Of a stretch of 64,000 nucleotides of DNA, positions 45,404 through 53,770 are shown in pieces (within the stretch, counting starts at the first letter, position 1; every line of letters begins with the position of its first letter). The notes beneath the pieces are model-generated. The model saw only the letters and a program-made list of their open reading frames with translations, was not told where the DNA came from and ran no database searches. The DNA comes from Streptacidiphilus albus JL83 (GTDB taxonomy: Bacteria; Actinomycetota; Actinomycetes; Streptomycetales; Streptomycetaceae): NCBI RefSeq assembly GCF_000744705.1, contig NZ_JQML01000001.1, positions 1,240,001 to 1,304,000 of the forward strand. The letters run 5' to 3'. A program made the translations under genes and the position numbers.

Positions 45404-46093
45404 TCACTCGTACGAGCGACAGATCTCCTCTCCGGTCGACTGCCCGGGCGTTTGCCCGGCCGACTGCCCGGGTGATGTCGGCAGCCACAGCGACGTGATC
45501 AGCGCGCGGACGCTCGCGGCGAAGAGCAGGTCCAGCTCGGGCGGCGCGGCCAGCGAGTGGGCCAGCTCCGGGTCCTGCTCGGCCGTCTCGTCGTCCCAGA
45601 GCTCCGGCTCACCGGGGTGCTGCCGGGGCGCGCGCTCCCGGTTGCGCTCCACCAGGACGAAGCCGACCACCTGGAACTGGACGGCGCGCACCGCCCGCGC
45701 CGCCTCCTCGCCGCGCAGTCCCGCCGCATGTGCCTCGTGCACCAGCGCCCGCTGGGCCGGCAGCATCATCACCTCGGTCAGGCCGCGCTCATGGACCAGC
45801 GCGATCAGGTGCGGACGCTGCCGCAGCAGCCGGCGCAGGGCCAGCGCCACCGACTCGGCGCGCCGGGCCGGGGTCGCCCCGACCGCTCTGATCTCCCCCA
45901 TCTCCCGCACGGTCCGGGCCACCAGCTCGTCCAGCAGCGCCTCCCGGTTGCCGACGTGCCAGTAGATCGCGGTGACGGCGGTGCCCAGCTCGGCGGCCAG
46001 CCGGCGCATGGTCAGCGCCTTGGGCCCGTCCCGGCGGACGAGCTCGGCCGCGGTCGCGACGACCAGTTCCCGATTTATCTGATGATCCGTCAC
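45404..46093 (-). CDS. TetR family regulator of the divergent decarboxylase/amidohydrolase operon
   Basis: 229-aa regulator with helix-turn-helix VVATAAELVRRDGPKALTMR then LAAELGTAVTAIYWHVGNRE (residues ~10-60). The ligand domain is larger than average and ends in an S/T-P-G-Q repeat (SPGQSAGQTPGQSTGEE). GTG at 46093 is preceded by GGGAGC. It is divergent from the ADC-like operon, and a perfect dyad lies between them. It is probably a repressor released by a pathway substrate. Confidence 0.87.
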   Translation of the reverse strand: MTDHQINRELVVATAAELVRRDGPKALTMRRLAAELGTAVTAIYWHVGNREALLDELVARTVREMGEIRAVGATPARRAESVALALRRLLRQRPHLIALVHERGLTEVMMLPAQRALVHEAHAAGLRGEEAARAVRAVQFQVVGFVLVERNRERAPRQHPGEPELWDDETAEQDPELAHSLAAPPELDLLFAASVRALITSLWLPTSPGQSAGQTPGQSTGEEICRSYE

Positions 46094-46154
46094 AGAAAGC
46101 TGCTCCCAAGGATGTTGGGCCCTGCAAGCCCCTTTACCCGGCACGCCCGGCGGA

Positions 46155-46167
46155 GTAACAGTGTTAC
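46155..46167. promoter_or_regulatory. Probable TetR operator
   Basis: Perfect 13-bp dyad GTAACA-G-TGTTAC, 39 bp before the ADC-like ATG and 62 bp from the TetR start. It is an AT-rich palindrome standing out of GC-rich DNA and the obvious target of the adjacent TetR protein. Confidence 0.65.
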
Positions 46168-46205
46168 AGAGAACTCGGGAGGAACGAGACGAAGGCGGTA
46201 CAGCC

Positions 46206-47030
46206 ATGGCACGCGTACGGTACGGCCCGCGCAGCGAGGCGGAGATCCGGGCAGCCAAGGGGGCCCGGGGCAGCCTGCCCGACATCTGGTCCACCGGGGT
46301 GGTCGCGGTCTGGGAGAGCGACCCCGACGCGGTCGCCCAGGTGCTCCCGCCGCCGCTCAAGCCCGCCGAGCGGGCGCTGGTGCGGGTGAACATCAGTCAG
46401 GTCGACCTCTTCGGCAGCCCCCTGGGGGCGGGCTCGTTCTCGGTGAGCGCCCAGCACGGGGCGCACACCGGCTGGTACCCGCTGGTGATGCCGATGACCA
46501 CCGAACGGGCGCTGATCGGCGGCCGGGAGGTCTTCGGCGAGCCCAAGAAGCTCGGCGAGGTCGGCGTGGAGCGCCGGGCCGACCCGGGCGGCGACCTGGT
46601 CACCGCCCGGCTGACCCGGCACGGCATCTCCTTCGTCGAGGTGCGCGGCCGGGTGACCGGCGAGCTGCCGCTGCCCGAGCCGGTCGAGAAGCTCGACTTC
46701 TACCTCAAGTTCCTGCCCGCCGTGGACGGCGAGGGCTTCGACGCCGACCCGGTGCTGGTGCACTGCCTGCGCAACGAGCGGGTGCGGCGGCTGGAGGGCG
46801 TCGACGGCGAGGTGGTGCTGCGGGAGTCGGCGTTCGACCCGGTCGCGGACCTGCCGGTGCGCCGGCTGCTGGAGATCACCATCGGCGAGAAGACCTCCGA
46901 CCAGCGCGGACGGGTGGTGGAGCGGCTCAGCGCCCAGGCCGTGCTGCCCTACGTCCACCAGCGCTACGACGACGCCCAGCAGGTCCTGGACTCCCCGGCC
47001 CCGCCCGCCGCGCCCGCCGGGGAGGCGTGA
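46206..47030 (+). CDS. Acetoacetate decarboxylase (ADC) family protein
   Basis: 274-aa member of the ADC superfamily. The Schiff-base lysine motif is seen as GGREVFGEPKKLGEVGVE, and the preceding YPLVMPMTTERALIGGREVF is the usual substrate-pocket strand. The superfamily includes true beta-keto acid decarboxylases and aldolase-dehydratases with the same Lys chemistry, so the reaction cannot be fixed. It is the first gene of a tightly coupled operon, ending in TGATG with the SDR gene. A ribosome-binding site candidate AAGGCGG precedes the ATG. Confidence 0.87.
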   Translation: MARVRYGPRSEAEIRAAKGARGSLPDIWSTGVVAVWESDPDAVAQVLPPPLKPAERALVRVNISQVDLFGSPLGAGSFSVSAQHGAHTGWYPLVMPMTTERALIGGREVFGEPKKLGEVGVERRADPGGDLVTARLTRHGISFVEVRGRVTGELPLPEPVEKLDFYLKFLPAVDGEGFDADPVLVHCLRNERVRRLEGVDGEVVLRESAFDPVADLPVRRLLEITIGEKTSDQRGRVVERLSAQAVLPYVHQRYDDAQQVLDSPAPPAAPAGEA

Positions 47031-47920
47031 TGGAACTCGTCACCGGACAGGTCGCCGTGGTCACCGGCGCGGCCGGCGGCATCGGTCTGGCCATGGCCGA
47101 GCGCTTCGCCGCCGAGGGACTGCGGGTGGTGCTCGCCGACGTGGAGGAGCCCGCGCTGGACAAGGCCGTCGCCGGGCTGCGGGAGCGCGGCGCGAGCGCG
47201 GTCGGCCAGGTCACCGACGTCTCCGAGCGCGACAGCGTGGAGGCCCTGGCGGAGGCCGCCTACCGCGCCTTCGGCGCGGTGCACGTGCTGTGCAACAACG
47301 CCGGCGTCGGCTCCGGGGCCGAGGGGCGGATGTGGGAGCACGAGCCCAACGACTGGAAGTGGGCCTTCGCCGTCAACGTCTGGGGCGTCTTCCACGGCAT
47401 CCAGGCGTTCGTGCCCCGGATGCTGGCCGGCGGCGAACCCGGACACCTGGTCAACACCTCCTCCTCGGACGGCGGGATCGCACCGCTGCCGACCGCCTCG
47501 GTCTACGCGGTCACCAAGTCGGCCGTGGTCACCATGACCGAGTCGCTCTACGCCCACCTGCGGGCCGAGCGGGCGCCGATCGGCGCGTCGGTGCTCTTCC
47601 CCGGGCCGCACATGCTGCGCACCGGGCTGTGGGAGTCGCACCGCAACCGCCCCGAGCGCTACGCCAAGGAGCGTCCGCGCCGCACCCCCTACCGCAGCCT
47701 GGAGCAGTGGGAGGCGGCGATGGCCGCCGCCGGGCAGGAGATCGAGTTCACCCCGGTCGAGGAGGTCGCCGGGGTCGTGGTGGACGGCATCCGCGCCGAC
47801 CGCTTCTGGATGCTGCCGCCGAGCGAGCACAGCGACCGCCAGATCCGCGCCCGCTCGCAGTCGATGCTGGACCGCAGCAACCCCGCCTACCTGGAGCACT
47901 TCATCCTGGAGGAGGAGTGA
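47030..47920 (+). CDS. Short-chain dehydrogenase/reductase
   Basis: 296-aa NAD(P)-dependent SDR. Cofactor motif VVTGAAGGIGLAMAERF with the acidic VLADVEE (suggesting NAD preference), LCNNAGVG, the catalytic Ser in NTSSSDGGIAPLP and YAVTK (Tyr and Lys). An extended C-terminus (ERYAKERPRRTPYRSLEQWE) follows the usual core. It overlaps the ADC-like stop (TGATG) and the next amidohydrolase start (GGAGGAGTGATG), so the four-gene operon is translated in a coupled way. Confidence 0.92.
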   Translation: MELVTGQVAVVTGAAGGIGLAMAERFAAEGLRVVLADVEEPALDKAVAGLRERGASAVGQVTDVSERDSVEALAEAAYRAFGAVHVLCNNAGVGSGAEGRMWEHEPNDWKWAFAVNVWGVFHGIQAFVPRMLAGGEPGHLVNTSSSDGGIAPLPTASVYAVTKSAVVTMTESLYAHLRAERAPIGASVLFPGPHMLRTGLWESHRNRPERYAKERPRRTPYRSLEQWEAAMAAAGQEIEFTPVEEVAGVVVDGIRADRFWMLPPSEHSDRQIRARSQSMLDRSNPAYLEHFILEEE

Positions 47921-49257
47921 TGACGGACGGTCGGCCGACGGACAGTCAGCCGTACGACGAGCCCTACCTGGTGGTCTCCTCCGACTGCCACGCCGGGCTG
48001 CCCACCGAGCAGTACCGGCCCTACCTGGAGTCCGCGCACCACCGCGCCTTCGACCGGTTCCTGTCCGAGGCCGCGTCCCGGCGCGAGGACGCGACCCGGC
48101 TCGGGGTGCGCAACGAGGCCTTCGCGCAGAAGTGGTTCGAGGATCACGAGGAGGGCCTGCGCGGCGGCTGGGACCCGGCGCAGCGCGACAAGGAGCTGGA
48201 CGGCGACGGCGTGGCCGGCGAGGTGGTGTTCCCGGACGCGGACGCGGTGGACAGCACCACCGCCGCGCCCTTCGGCGTCGGCCTGGGGCTGAGCGGCGAC
48301 CAGGACCCGGTGCTGGGGATGGCCGGGGCACGGGCGCACAACCGCTGGCTGGCCGAGTTCATCGCCGGCGGCGCGCAGCCGGAACGGCGCTGCGGGGTGG
48401 CACTGCTGCCGATCACCGGGGACGTGGACGTGGCGGTGGCCGAGGTCCGCCGGGCGCACGCCTCCGGCCTGGGCGCGGTGATGATCCCGGCCATGTGGGT
48501 GGACAAGGCCCCCTACCACGACCGCCGCTACGACCCGGTCTGGGCGGTCTGCCAGGAGCTGCGGATGCCGGTGGTGACCCACTCCGGCTCGGCGCCGCGC
48601 CACGAGTACGGCGACCACCTGGGCATCTACGTCACCGAGGTGACGTTCTGGCCCTCCCGCCCGCTGTGGTTCCTGCTCTGGTCCGGCGTGTTCGAGCGGT
48701 TCCCGGGGCTGCGCTTCGGGGTGGCGGAGTCGGGCTGCTGGTGGCTGCCCAACCTGCTGTGGTTCATGGACCGGCTCTACCTGGGCGCGCACGGGGGCAA
48801 GAAGCTCTCGCCGTTCGCCGAGCTGACCATGGCGCCCAGCGCCTACGTGGACCGCAACTGCTTCATCGCCGCGACCAACACCAAGCGGCGGGAGCTGGCG
48901 CAGCGCTACGAGATCGGGGTCGGCTCGATCTGCTGGGGCAGCGACTTCCCGCACCCGGAGGGCACCTGGCCGAACACCCGGCAGTGGATGCGGACCACCT
49001 TCCACGACATCCCGATCGGCGAGACCCGGCAGATGCTGGGGCTGTCCTGCGCCGAGGTCTTCGGCTTCGACCTGGCGAAGCTGGCCCCGATCGCCAGGCG
49101 GATAGGCCCCACGCCGGCCGAACTGGGCCAGCCGGAGGACCAGTCGGCGGTGGAGGCGGCCTGGGCCCCGGCCCGCGAGGTCGGCCGGCACTGGCTGACC
49201 GGCCGCGACTTCCCGTTCATCGGCACCGCCGCCCCGACCGAAGGGAGCACCCTGTGA
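47920..49257 (+). CDS. Amidohydrolase family (ACMSD-like) metal-dependent hydrolase/decarboxylase, copy 1
   Basis: 445-aa TIM-barrel protein of the amidohydrolase_2 family. VVSSDCHAGLPTEQYRPYLE is the N-terminal metal site (Asp-x-His). The central His is in VVTHSGSAPRHEYGD, and CWGSDFPHPEGTWPNT carries the late Asp/His. Family members include decarboxylases (ACMSD, 5-carboxyvanillate, resorcylate) and hydrolases. It is ~45% longer than minimal ACMSD. It is coupled at both ends and shares the same plan with the next gene (DCHAG, GSDFPH.EGTWP), so the two are paralogues and possibly subunits of one enzyme. Confidence 0.88.
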   Translation: MTDGRPTDSQPYDEPYLVVSSDCHAGLPTEQYRPYLESAHHRAFDRFLSEAASRREDATRLGVRNEAFAQKWFEDHEEGLRGGWDPAQRDKELDGDGVAGEVVFPDADAVDSTTAAPFGVGLGLSGDQDPVLGMAGARAHNRWLAEFIAGGAQPERRCGVALLPITGDVDVAVAEVRRAHASGLGAVMIPAMWVDKAPYHDRRYDPVWAVCQELRMPVVTHSGSAPRHEYGDHLGIYVTEVTFWPSRPLWFLLWSGVFERFPGLRFGVAESGCWWLPNLLWFMDRLYLGAHGGKKLSPFAELTMAPSAYVDRNCFIAATNTKRRELAQRYEIGVGSICWGSDFPHPEGTWPNTRQWMRTTFHDIPIGETRQMLGLSCAEVFGFDLAKLAPIARRIGPTPAELGQPEDQSAVEAAWAPAREVGRHWLTGRDFPFIGTAAPTEGSTL

Positions 49258-49289
49258 ACCCGGCGAGCCCTGTGAACCCGGCGAGCCCT
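49254..49289 (+). repeat. 18-bp tandem duplication at the amidohydrolase 2 start codon
   Basis: GTGAACCCGGCGAGCCCT is repeated twice in frame, duplicating the GTG start codon itself. Either GTG could serve as the start; only the first overlaps the upstream stop. Confidence 0.85.
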
Positions 49290-50564
49290 GCGCCCCCTCC
49301 GGCGACGGAGCCCGAGCGTTACACCGTGATCTCGGCGGACTGCCATGCCGGCGCCGACCTGCTGGACTACCGGCCCTACCTGGAGTCCCGGCACCACGCG
49401 GCCTTCGACGCCTGGGCGGCGGCGTACGTCAACCCCTATGCCGACCTGCAGGCGCCCGAGGCGGAGCGCAACTGGGACTCGCCCCGCCGGCTGGCCGAGC
49501 TGGAGCAGGACGGCATCGTCGCCGAGGTGGTGTTCCCGAACACCGTCCCGCCGTTCTTCCCCAGCGCCTCGCTGATGGCGGGTCAGCCGGGGCCGGAGGA
49601 GTTCGCCCAGCGCTGGGCCGGGCTCCAGGCACACAACCGCTGGATGGCCGACTTCTGCGCCCAGGCGCCGGGGCGCCGCGCGGGGACCTTCCAGATCCTG
49701 CTCGGCGACGTGGACGCGGCCGTGGCCGAGGTCCGGCGCTGTCACACGGCCGGGCTGACCGGCGGAGTGGTGCTGCCGGGCGTCCCGCCGGGGGCGCCGG
49801 TGCCGGAGCTCTACTCCAGGGTCTACGACCCGCTGTGGGCGGTCTGCGCCGAGCTCGGCGTCCCGGTCAACCACCACGGCGGCTCGGCCAGTCCGGAGCT
49901 GGGGCCCGAACCGGCCGCGCGGGCCGTGTTCATGGTGGAGACCACCTGGTTCTCGCACCGGGCGCTGTGGCACCTGCTCTTCGGCGGGGCGTTCAAGCGC
50001 CACCCGGGGCTGCGGCTGGTGCTGACCGAGCAGGGCTCGGGCTGGATCCCGGGCGTGCTGGACATGCTGGACTACTACCACCGGCGGCTGGTCGGCGCGG
50101 CGACCCGGGCGGCCACGGCCCCGCCGGACACCGACCGGCCGCAGACGGCGGAGTCCAAGTTCGGCGCGGGGCTGGCCGAGTCCATGGGCGACAGCCCGCA
50201 CGAGGTCTGGGACCGCAACTGCTTCGTCGGCGCGAGCTTCATGCGCGCCCACGAGGTGCCGCTGCGGCACCGGATCGGCCTCGACAAGATCATGTGGGGC
50301 AGCGACTTCCCGCATGACGAGGGCACCTGGCCGCACAGCACCGAGGCGCTGCGCACCGCCTACGCCGGACTGCCCCGCGCCGAGGTCGCGGCCATGGTCG
50401 GCAGCAACGCGGCCCGGGTCTACGGCTTCGACCTGCCCGCGCTGGACGCGTTGGCGGCCAAGGTCGGCCCGCTGGTGAGCGAGGTGGCGCAGCCGCTGGA
50501 CGCCCCGCCGCCGGGCGCGACCAGCCCGGCCTTCGCCGTCGGCTCCAGCGTCCGCGTCTGGTGA
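49254..50564 (+). CDS. Amidohydrolase family (ACMSD-like) protein, copy 2
   Basis: 436-aa paralogue of the preceding gene. Metal motifs: VISADCHAGADLLDYRPYLE, VNHHGGSASPELG and MWGSDFPHDEGTWPHSTEAL. GTG overlaps the previous stop (GTGA) with AAGGGAG upstream. The first 36 bp are a perfect 18-bp duplication coding for VNPASP twice, so the N-terminus has recently grown. It ends the operon; a hairpin follows. The substrate is unknown; aromatic or acyl-chain catabolites are typical for the family. Confidence 0.88.
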   Translation: MNPASPVNPASPAPPPATEPERYTVISADCHAGADLLDYRPYLESRHHAAFDAWAAAYVNPYADLQAPEAERNWDSPRRLAELEQDGIVAEVVFPNTVPPFFPSASLMAGQPGPEEFAQRWAGLQAHNRWMADFCAQAPGRRAGTFQILLGDVDAAVAEVRRCHTAGLTGGVVLPGVPPGAPVPELYSRVYDPLWAVCAELGVPVNHHGGSASPELGPEPAARAVFMVETTWFSHRALWHLLFGGAFKRHPGLRLVLTEQGSGWIPGVLDMLDYYHRRLVGAATRAATAPPDTDRPQTAESKFGAGLAESMGDSPHEVWDRNCFVGASFMRAHEVPLRHRIGLDKIMWGSDFPHDEGTWPHSTEALRTAYAGLPRAEVAAMVGSNAARVYGFDLPALDALAAKVGPLVSEVAQPLDAPPPGATSPAFAVGSSVRVW

Positions 50565-50571
50565 ACGCGCT

Positions 50572-50611
50572 GCGGTGGTGCGCTCCAGATCGTTCGGGGG
50601 CGCACCGCCGC
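50572..50611 (+). terminator. Hairpin terminator of the ADC/SDR/amidohydrolase operon
   Basis: 12-bp arms GCGGTGGTGCGC and GCGCACCGCCGC (one G-U pair) around a 16-nt loop, 7 bp after the last stop. Confidence 0.6.
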
Positions 50612-50640
50612 ACCGGGGGCTGTGCCCGGAAACTGTTCCA

Positions 50641-50652
50641 TACCGGTCGGTA
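50641..50652. promoter_or_regulatory. TetR-type dyad upstream of the ether-lipid genes
   Basis: TACCG-GT-CGGTA, 45 bp before the AGMO-like ATG. It has the form of many actinobacterial TetR operators. A second CCGACCGG occurs at 50675-50682. No regulator gene is adjacent downstream. Confidence 0.4.
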
Positions 50653-50696
50653 ACAACCTCTAGTCAGCGCGTATCCGACCGGCCTACGCTTCCGCC

Positions 50697-51574
50697 ATGC
50701 CGAACCTGCCCAATGCCGTGCTGTGGTCGATACCCGCGTTCGTCCTGCTGACCGTCATCGAGATCGTGTCCTTCCTGGTCCACCCGGACGAGGACGAGCT
50801 CGGGTACACCGGGAAGGACACCGCGACCAGCCTCACCATGGGCCTCGGCAGCCTGGTCACCAACCTGGGCTGGAAGATACCGGCGTTCGCCCTCTACAAC
50901 GTGCTCTACGCGGTGGCGCCGGTGCACGTCCCGGTCCACTGGTGGACCACCGTGCCGCTGATGCTGCTCGGCCAGGACCTCTGCTACTACTGGTCGCACC
51001 GGAGCACCCACCGGGTGCGGCTGCTCTGGGCCCAGCACGTGGTGCACCACTCCAGCCGCAACTACAACCTCTCGACCGCGCTCCGACAGCCCTGGACCGA
51101 TCTGACCTTCGGCCTCTTCTACGCACCGCTGGTGCTGCTCGGGGTCTCCCCCGCCGCCGTGGCCTTCTGCTCCCCGTCAACCTGGTGTACCAGTTCTGGA
51201 TCCACACCGAGCGCATCGACAAGCTGCCGCGCCCGATCGAGTTCCTCTTCAACACCTCGCACCACCGGGTGCACCACGCCTCGCAGGGCGGCTACCTGGA
51301 CCGCAACTTCGGCGGCATCCTGATCGTCTGGGACCGGCTGTTCCGCTCCTTCACCCCGGAGACGGACCGCCCGGTCTACGGCCTCACCAAGAACATCAGG
51401 ACCTTCAACCCGCTGGTCGTCGCGACCCACGAGTACGCCGCCCTCTACCAGGACCTGGCCTCCGCCCACGGCTGGCGCCAGCGGGCCGGCTTCCTCTTCC
51501 GCGGCCCCGGCTGGCGTCCGGCCGAGGCCGAGGGCGCCGCCGCCGAGGCGAGCGGCGTGCGGGTAGCCGCGTGA
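50697..51574 (+). pseudogene. Alkylglycerol-monooxygenase-like fatty acid hydroxylase (sterol desaturase family), frameshifted in this sequence
   Basis: A di-iron membrane hydroxylase of ~292 aa when two frames are joined. Frame 1 from ATG 50697 carries the first His clusters: YYWSHRSTHRVRLLWAQHVV then HHSSRNYNLSTALRQPW. At about 51170-51180 the frame shifts by one base (a G appears to be missing in CTCCCCG), and frame 2 continues NLVYQFWIHTERIDKLPRPI, FNTSHHRVHHASQGGYLDRN and GGILIVWDRLF. NLSTALRQ and LVYQFWIHTE are hallmarks of the AGMO/TMEM195 branch, which cleaves ether lipids using tetrahydropterin. It is coupled by GTGA to the lysoplasmalogenase homologue. It is a pseudogene unless the shift is a sequencing error. 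Confidence 0.78.
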
Positions 51575-52278
51575 GGAACAGCGTCCGCGCCGGCCGGGTG
51601 CTGGTGAACTACACCGTCACCTGCGTCGGCTACCTCTTCCTGCTGCTGATCGGGGCCACCCCCGCCACCGACGTGCTGAAGCCGCTGCTGATGCCCCGGC
51701 TGGCGGTCGCGCTCTCCGCGTCGGCGCACCCGGTGCGGCTGCCCCGGCTGCTGCTCGGCGCGCTGCTGGCGTCCTGCGCCGGCGACACCTTCCTGCTGTT
51801 CGGCGGGGCCTGGTTCCTGGTCGGCATGGGCGGCTTCGCCGCCGCCCACGTCTGCTACGTCGCCTTCTTCGTCCGGCGCGGCGCGCTGCGCGACCGGCGC
51901 CGACTGCTGCGGACCGCCGCCCCCTACGCCGTGCTCTGGGTGCTGCTGATCACCCTGCTCTGGCCCGACCTGGCGTCCGGCCTGCGGATCCCGCTGGCCG
52001 GCTACAGCCTGCTGCTCACCGGCACCGCCGTCAGCTCCGCCTGCGCCGGCCGCCGCACCGGCCTCGGCGGCGCGCTCTTCCTGCTCTCCGACAGCCTGAT
52101 CGCCTCCGGCCTGGCCCACTGGCCGCAACTGCCGGTCGCCGACGTCTGGGTGATGGCCACCTACCTCCTCGGCCAGTACCTCCTCGCCTCCGGCGCGACG
52201 GCCGACCCGCCCATCGGCGGAGTCGGGCCGACGGTCGAGGGCGAGGTCGGCGGTAGCGTTGTCCTGAGCAGCGGCTGA
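51571..52278 (+). CDS. Lysoplasmalogenase family membrane protein (YhhN/TMEM86)
   Basis: 235-aa protein with about eight membrane helices and the YhhN/TMEM86 pattern: TDVLKPLLMPRLAVALSA (Lys-Pro after the second helix), LLGALLASCAGDTFLLFGGA with a conserved Asp, FLVGMGGFAAAHVCYVAFFV with the conserved His, and LGGALFLLSDSLIAS with a second Asp. TMEM86 proteins hydrolyse the vinyl-ether bond of lysoplasmalogens. GTG overlaps the end of the AGMO-like gene (GTGA), so the two ether-lipid activities would be made together. Substrate and directionality in bacteria are inferred. Confidence 0.82.
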   Translation: MRNSVRAGRVLVNYTVTCVGYLFLLLIGATPATDVLKPLLMPRLAVALSASAHPVRLPRLLLGALLASCAGDTFLLFGGAWFLVGMGGFAAAHVCYVAFFVRRGALRDRRRLLRTAAPYAVLWVLLITLLWPDLASGLRIPLAGYSLLLTGTAVSSACAGRRTGLGGALFLLSDSLIASGLAHWPQLPVADVWVMATYLLGQYLLASGATADPPIGGVGPTVEGEVGGSVVLSSG

Positions 52279-52321
52279 CCGTCCCGGCACCGGCCGGCGC
52301 CATCCACGGAGAAGAAGTCCG

Positions 52322-52897
52322 GTGAACGAGCTCTACGAGAAGCTCCGCAAGATCAAGGAAGAGCTGCCCGAGCTGCCCTCGATCTGGGGTGTCGAGATCT
52401 CCGGTGGCGAGATCATCATGATGGCCCGCCCGGACAACCGGCATGAGTTCATCGCGCGCCGGGTGCAGCGGCAACTGGCCACCCAGATCGACGAGGAGTC
52501 AGGCCTGGACGCCTACACGGGTCCCGAGATCGAGAACCCCGGGCTGGGCAAGAACCGGAAGCCCGATGTCCTGGTCATCCCCGAGCGCGCGCTGCTCCGC
52601 GAGGGCAACAGCGTGCGCCCCGAGGATGTGGAGATCGTCTTCGAGGTGGTGTCGGTGTCGAATCCGGAGAACGACTACGCCGGGAAGATCCGCGACTACG
52701 CCGCCATGAACATCCCCTGGTATGTGATCATCGATCCCCGCACCGGCACCGGCCTGGTCCAGTCGGGCCCCGATGTGCGCGGCGACGCGAGCAGCTACCG
52801 CACCCGCACCACCTTCGCCTTCGGCGAGGTGGTCGAGGCGGCCGGATACCGGATCTCGACGGCGGTCTTCCCGACCTACGACTCGTCCGCCGCCTGA
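52322..52897 (+). CDS. Uma2 family (DUF820) putative restriction-fold endonuclease
   Basis: 191-aa protein of the Uma2 family with a PD-(D/E)XK fold. The active-site residues appear as KPDVLVIPE (Asp), EIVFEVVSVSN (Glu) and YAGKIRDYA (Lys). The N-terminal helix and RHEFIARRVQRQLATQ are typical. These proteins are abundant and multi-copy in Streptomyces and cyanobacteria, and their biological role is unclear. The GTG start has GGAGAAGAAG upstream. Stand-alone gene. Confidence 0.88.
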   Translation: MNELYEKLRKIKEELPELPSIWGVEISGGEIIMMARPDNRHEFIARRVQRQLATQIDEESGLDAYTGPEIENPGLGKNRKPDVLVIPERALLREGNSVRPEDVEIVFEVVSVSNPENDYAGKIRDYAAMNIPWYVIIDPRTGTGLVQSGPDVRGDASSYRTRTTFAFGEVVEAAGYRISTAVFPTYDSSAA

Positions 52898-52905
52898 CGG
52901 CGGCC

Positions 52906-52921
52906 GGGCGGCGCGCCGCCC
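52906..52921. terminator. Short GC hairpin between convergent Uma2 and xth
   Basis: GGGCGGC and GCCGCCC around GC, in the 45-bp gap between the two stop codons. It is a small stem, so a modest candidate bidirectional terminator. Confidence 0.4.
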
Positions 52922-52942
52922 CGCGCCCGCGTCAGGTCCAGG

Positions 52943-53770
52943 TCAGAGCGAGAGGTCGACCACGACCGGGGCGTGGTCGGAGGTGCCCTTGCCCTTGCGG
53001 GCCTCGCGGTCGACGTAGGCGTCGGCGACGGCCGCGACGAAGGGCTTGTTGCCGTAGGCGAAGTCGATCCGCATGCCCCTGTTCTTGGGGAAGGCCAGCG
53101 CCCGGTAGTCCCAGAAGGTGTAGGGGCGGTCGTACTTGAGCGCGCGCGGGTATACGTCGGCGAGCCCGGCCTCGCGGAGGTCGGCCAGGGCCTGGCGCTC
53201 GGGCGCGGTGACGTGGGTGCTGCCCTCCAGCGCGGCCGGGTCCCAGACGTCCTCGTCGGTCGGGATCACGTTGAAGTCGCCGAGGACCGCGAACGGCCGC
53301 TCCCCCGCCGTGTCGGCCAGCACGGCCGCCCGCAGGGCCGCGAACCACTCCAGCTTGTAGGCGTAGTGGGGGTGGCCGACCTCACGGCCGTTGGGGACGT
53401 ACACCGACCAGACCCGGACCGGGCCGCAGGTCGCCGCGATGGCCCGGGGCTCCTGCTCGGGCTCGGCCGCGATCAGGGTGGACTCCGCCGCCGCCTCCTC
53501 CGCGAGGTAGCCCGGCTGGTTCGGCAGGCCGCGCACCACGTCGTCCAGCCCCAGCTTGGAGAGGATCGCCACGCCGTTCCAGCGGCCGGTGCCGTGCGTC
53601 GCCGCCTCGTAGCCGAGCTCGCGAACCGCCTCGTAGGGGAAGGCGTCCGACGTGCACTTCAGCTCCTGGAGGCAGAGCACGTCGGGGGCGGCCGTGCCCA
53701 GCCACTCCAGCAGCTTCGGAAGCCTGGCGTTGACCGAGTTGATGTTCCAGGTGGCGACGCGAACAGTCAT
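52943..53770 (-). CDS. xth: Exodeoxyribonuclease III
   Basis: 275-aa AP endonuclease/3'-5' exonuclease of base-excision repair. All family blocks are present: VATWNINSVNARLPKLLEWL, CLQELKCTSDAFP (metal Glu), HGTGRWNGVAILSK, VWSVYVPNGREVGHPHYAYK, VLGDFNVIPTDEDV (Asp, Asn), and the terminal GTSDHAPVVVDL (Asp-His pair). Length and C-terminus match ExoIII. ATG start. Single gene, divergent from the CtaG-like gene. Confidence 0.95.
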   Translation of the reverse strand: MTVRVATWNINSVNARLPKLLEWLGTAAPDVLCLQELKCTSDAFPYEAVRELGYEAATHGTGRWNGVAILSKLGLDDVVRGLPNQPGYLAEEAAAESTLIAAEPEQEPRAIAATCGPVRVWSVYVPNGREVGHPHYAYKLEWFAALRAAVLADTAGERPFAVLGDFNVIPTDEDVWDPAALEGSTHVTAPERQALADLREAGLADVYPRALKYDRPYTFWDYRALAFPKNRGMRIDFAYGNKPFVAAVADAYVDREARKGKGTSDHAPVVVDLSL

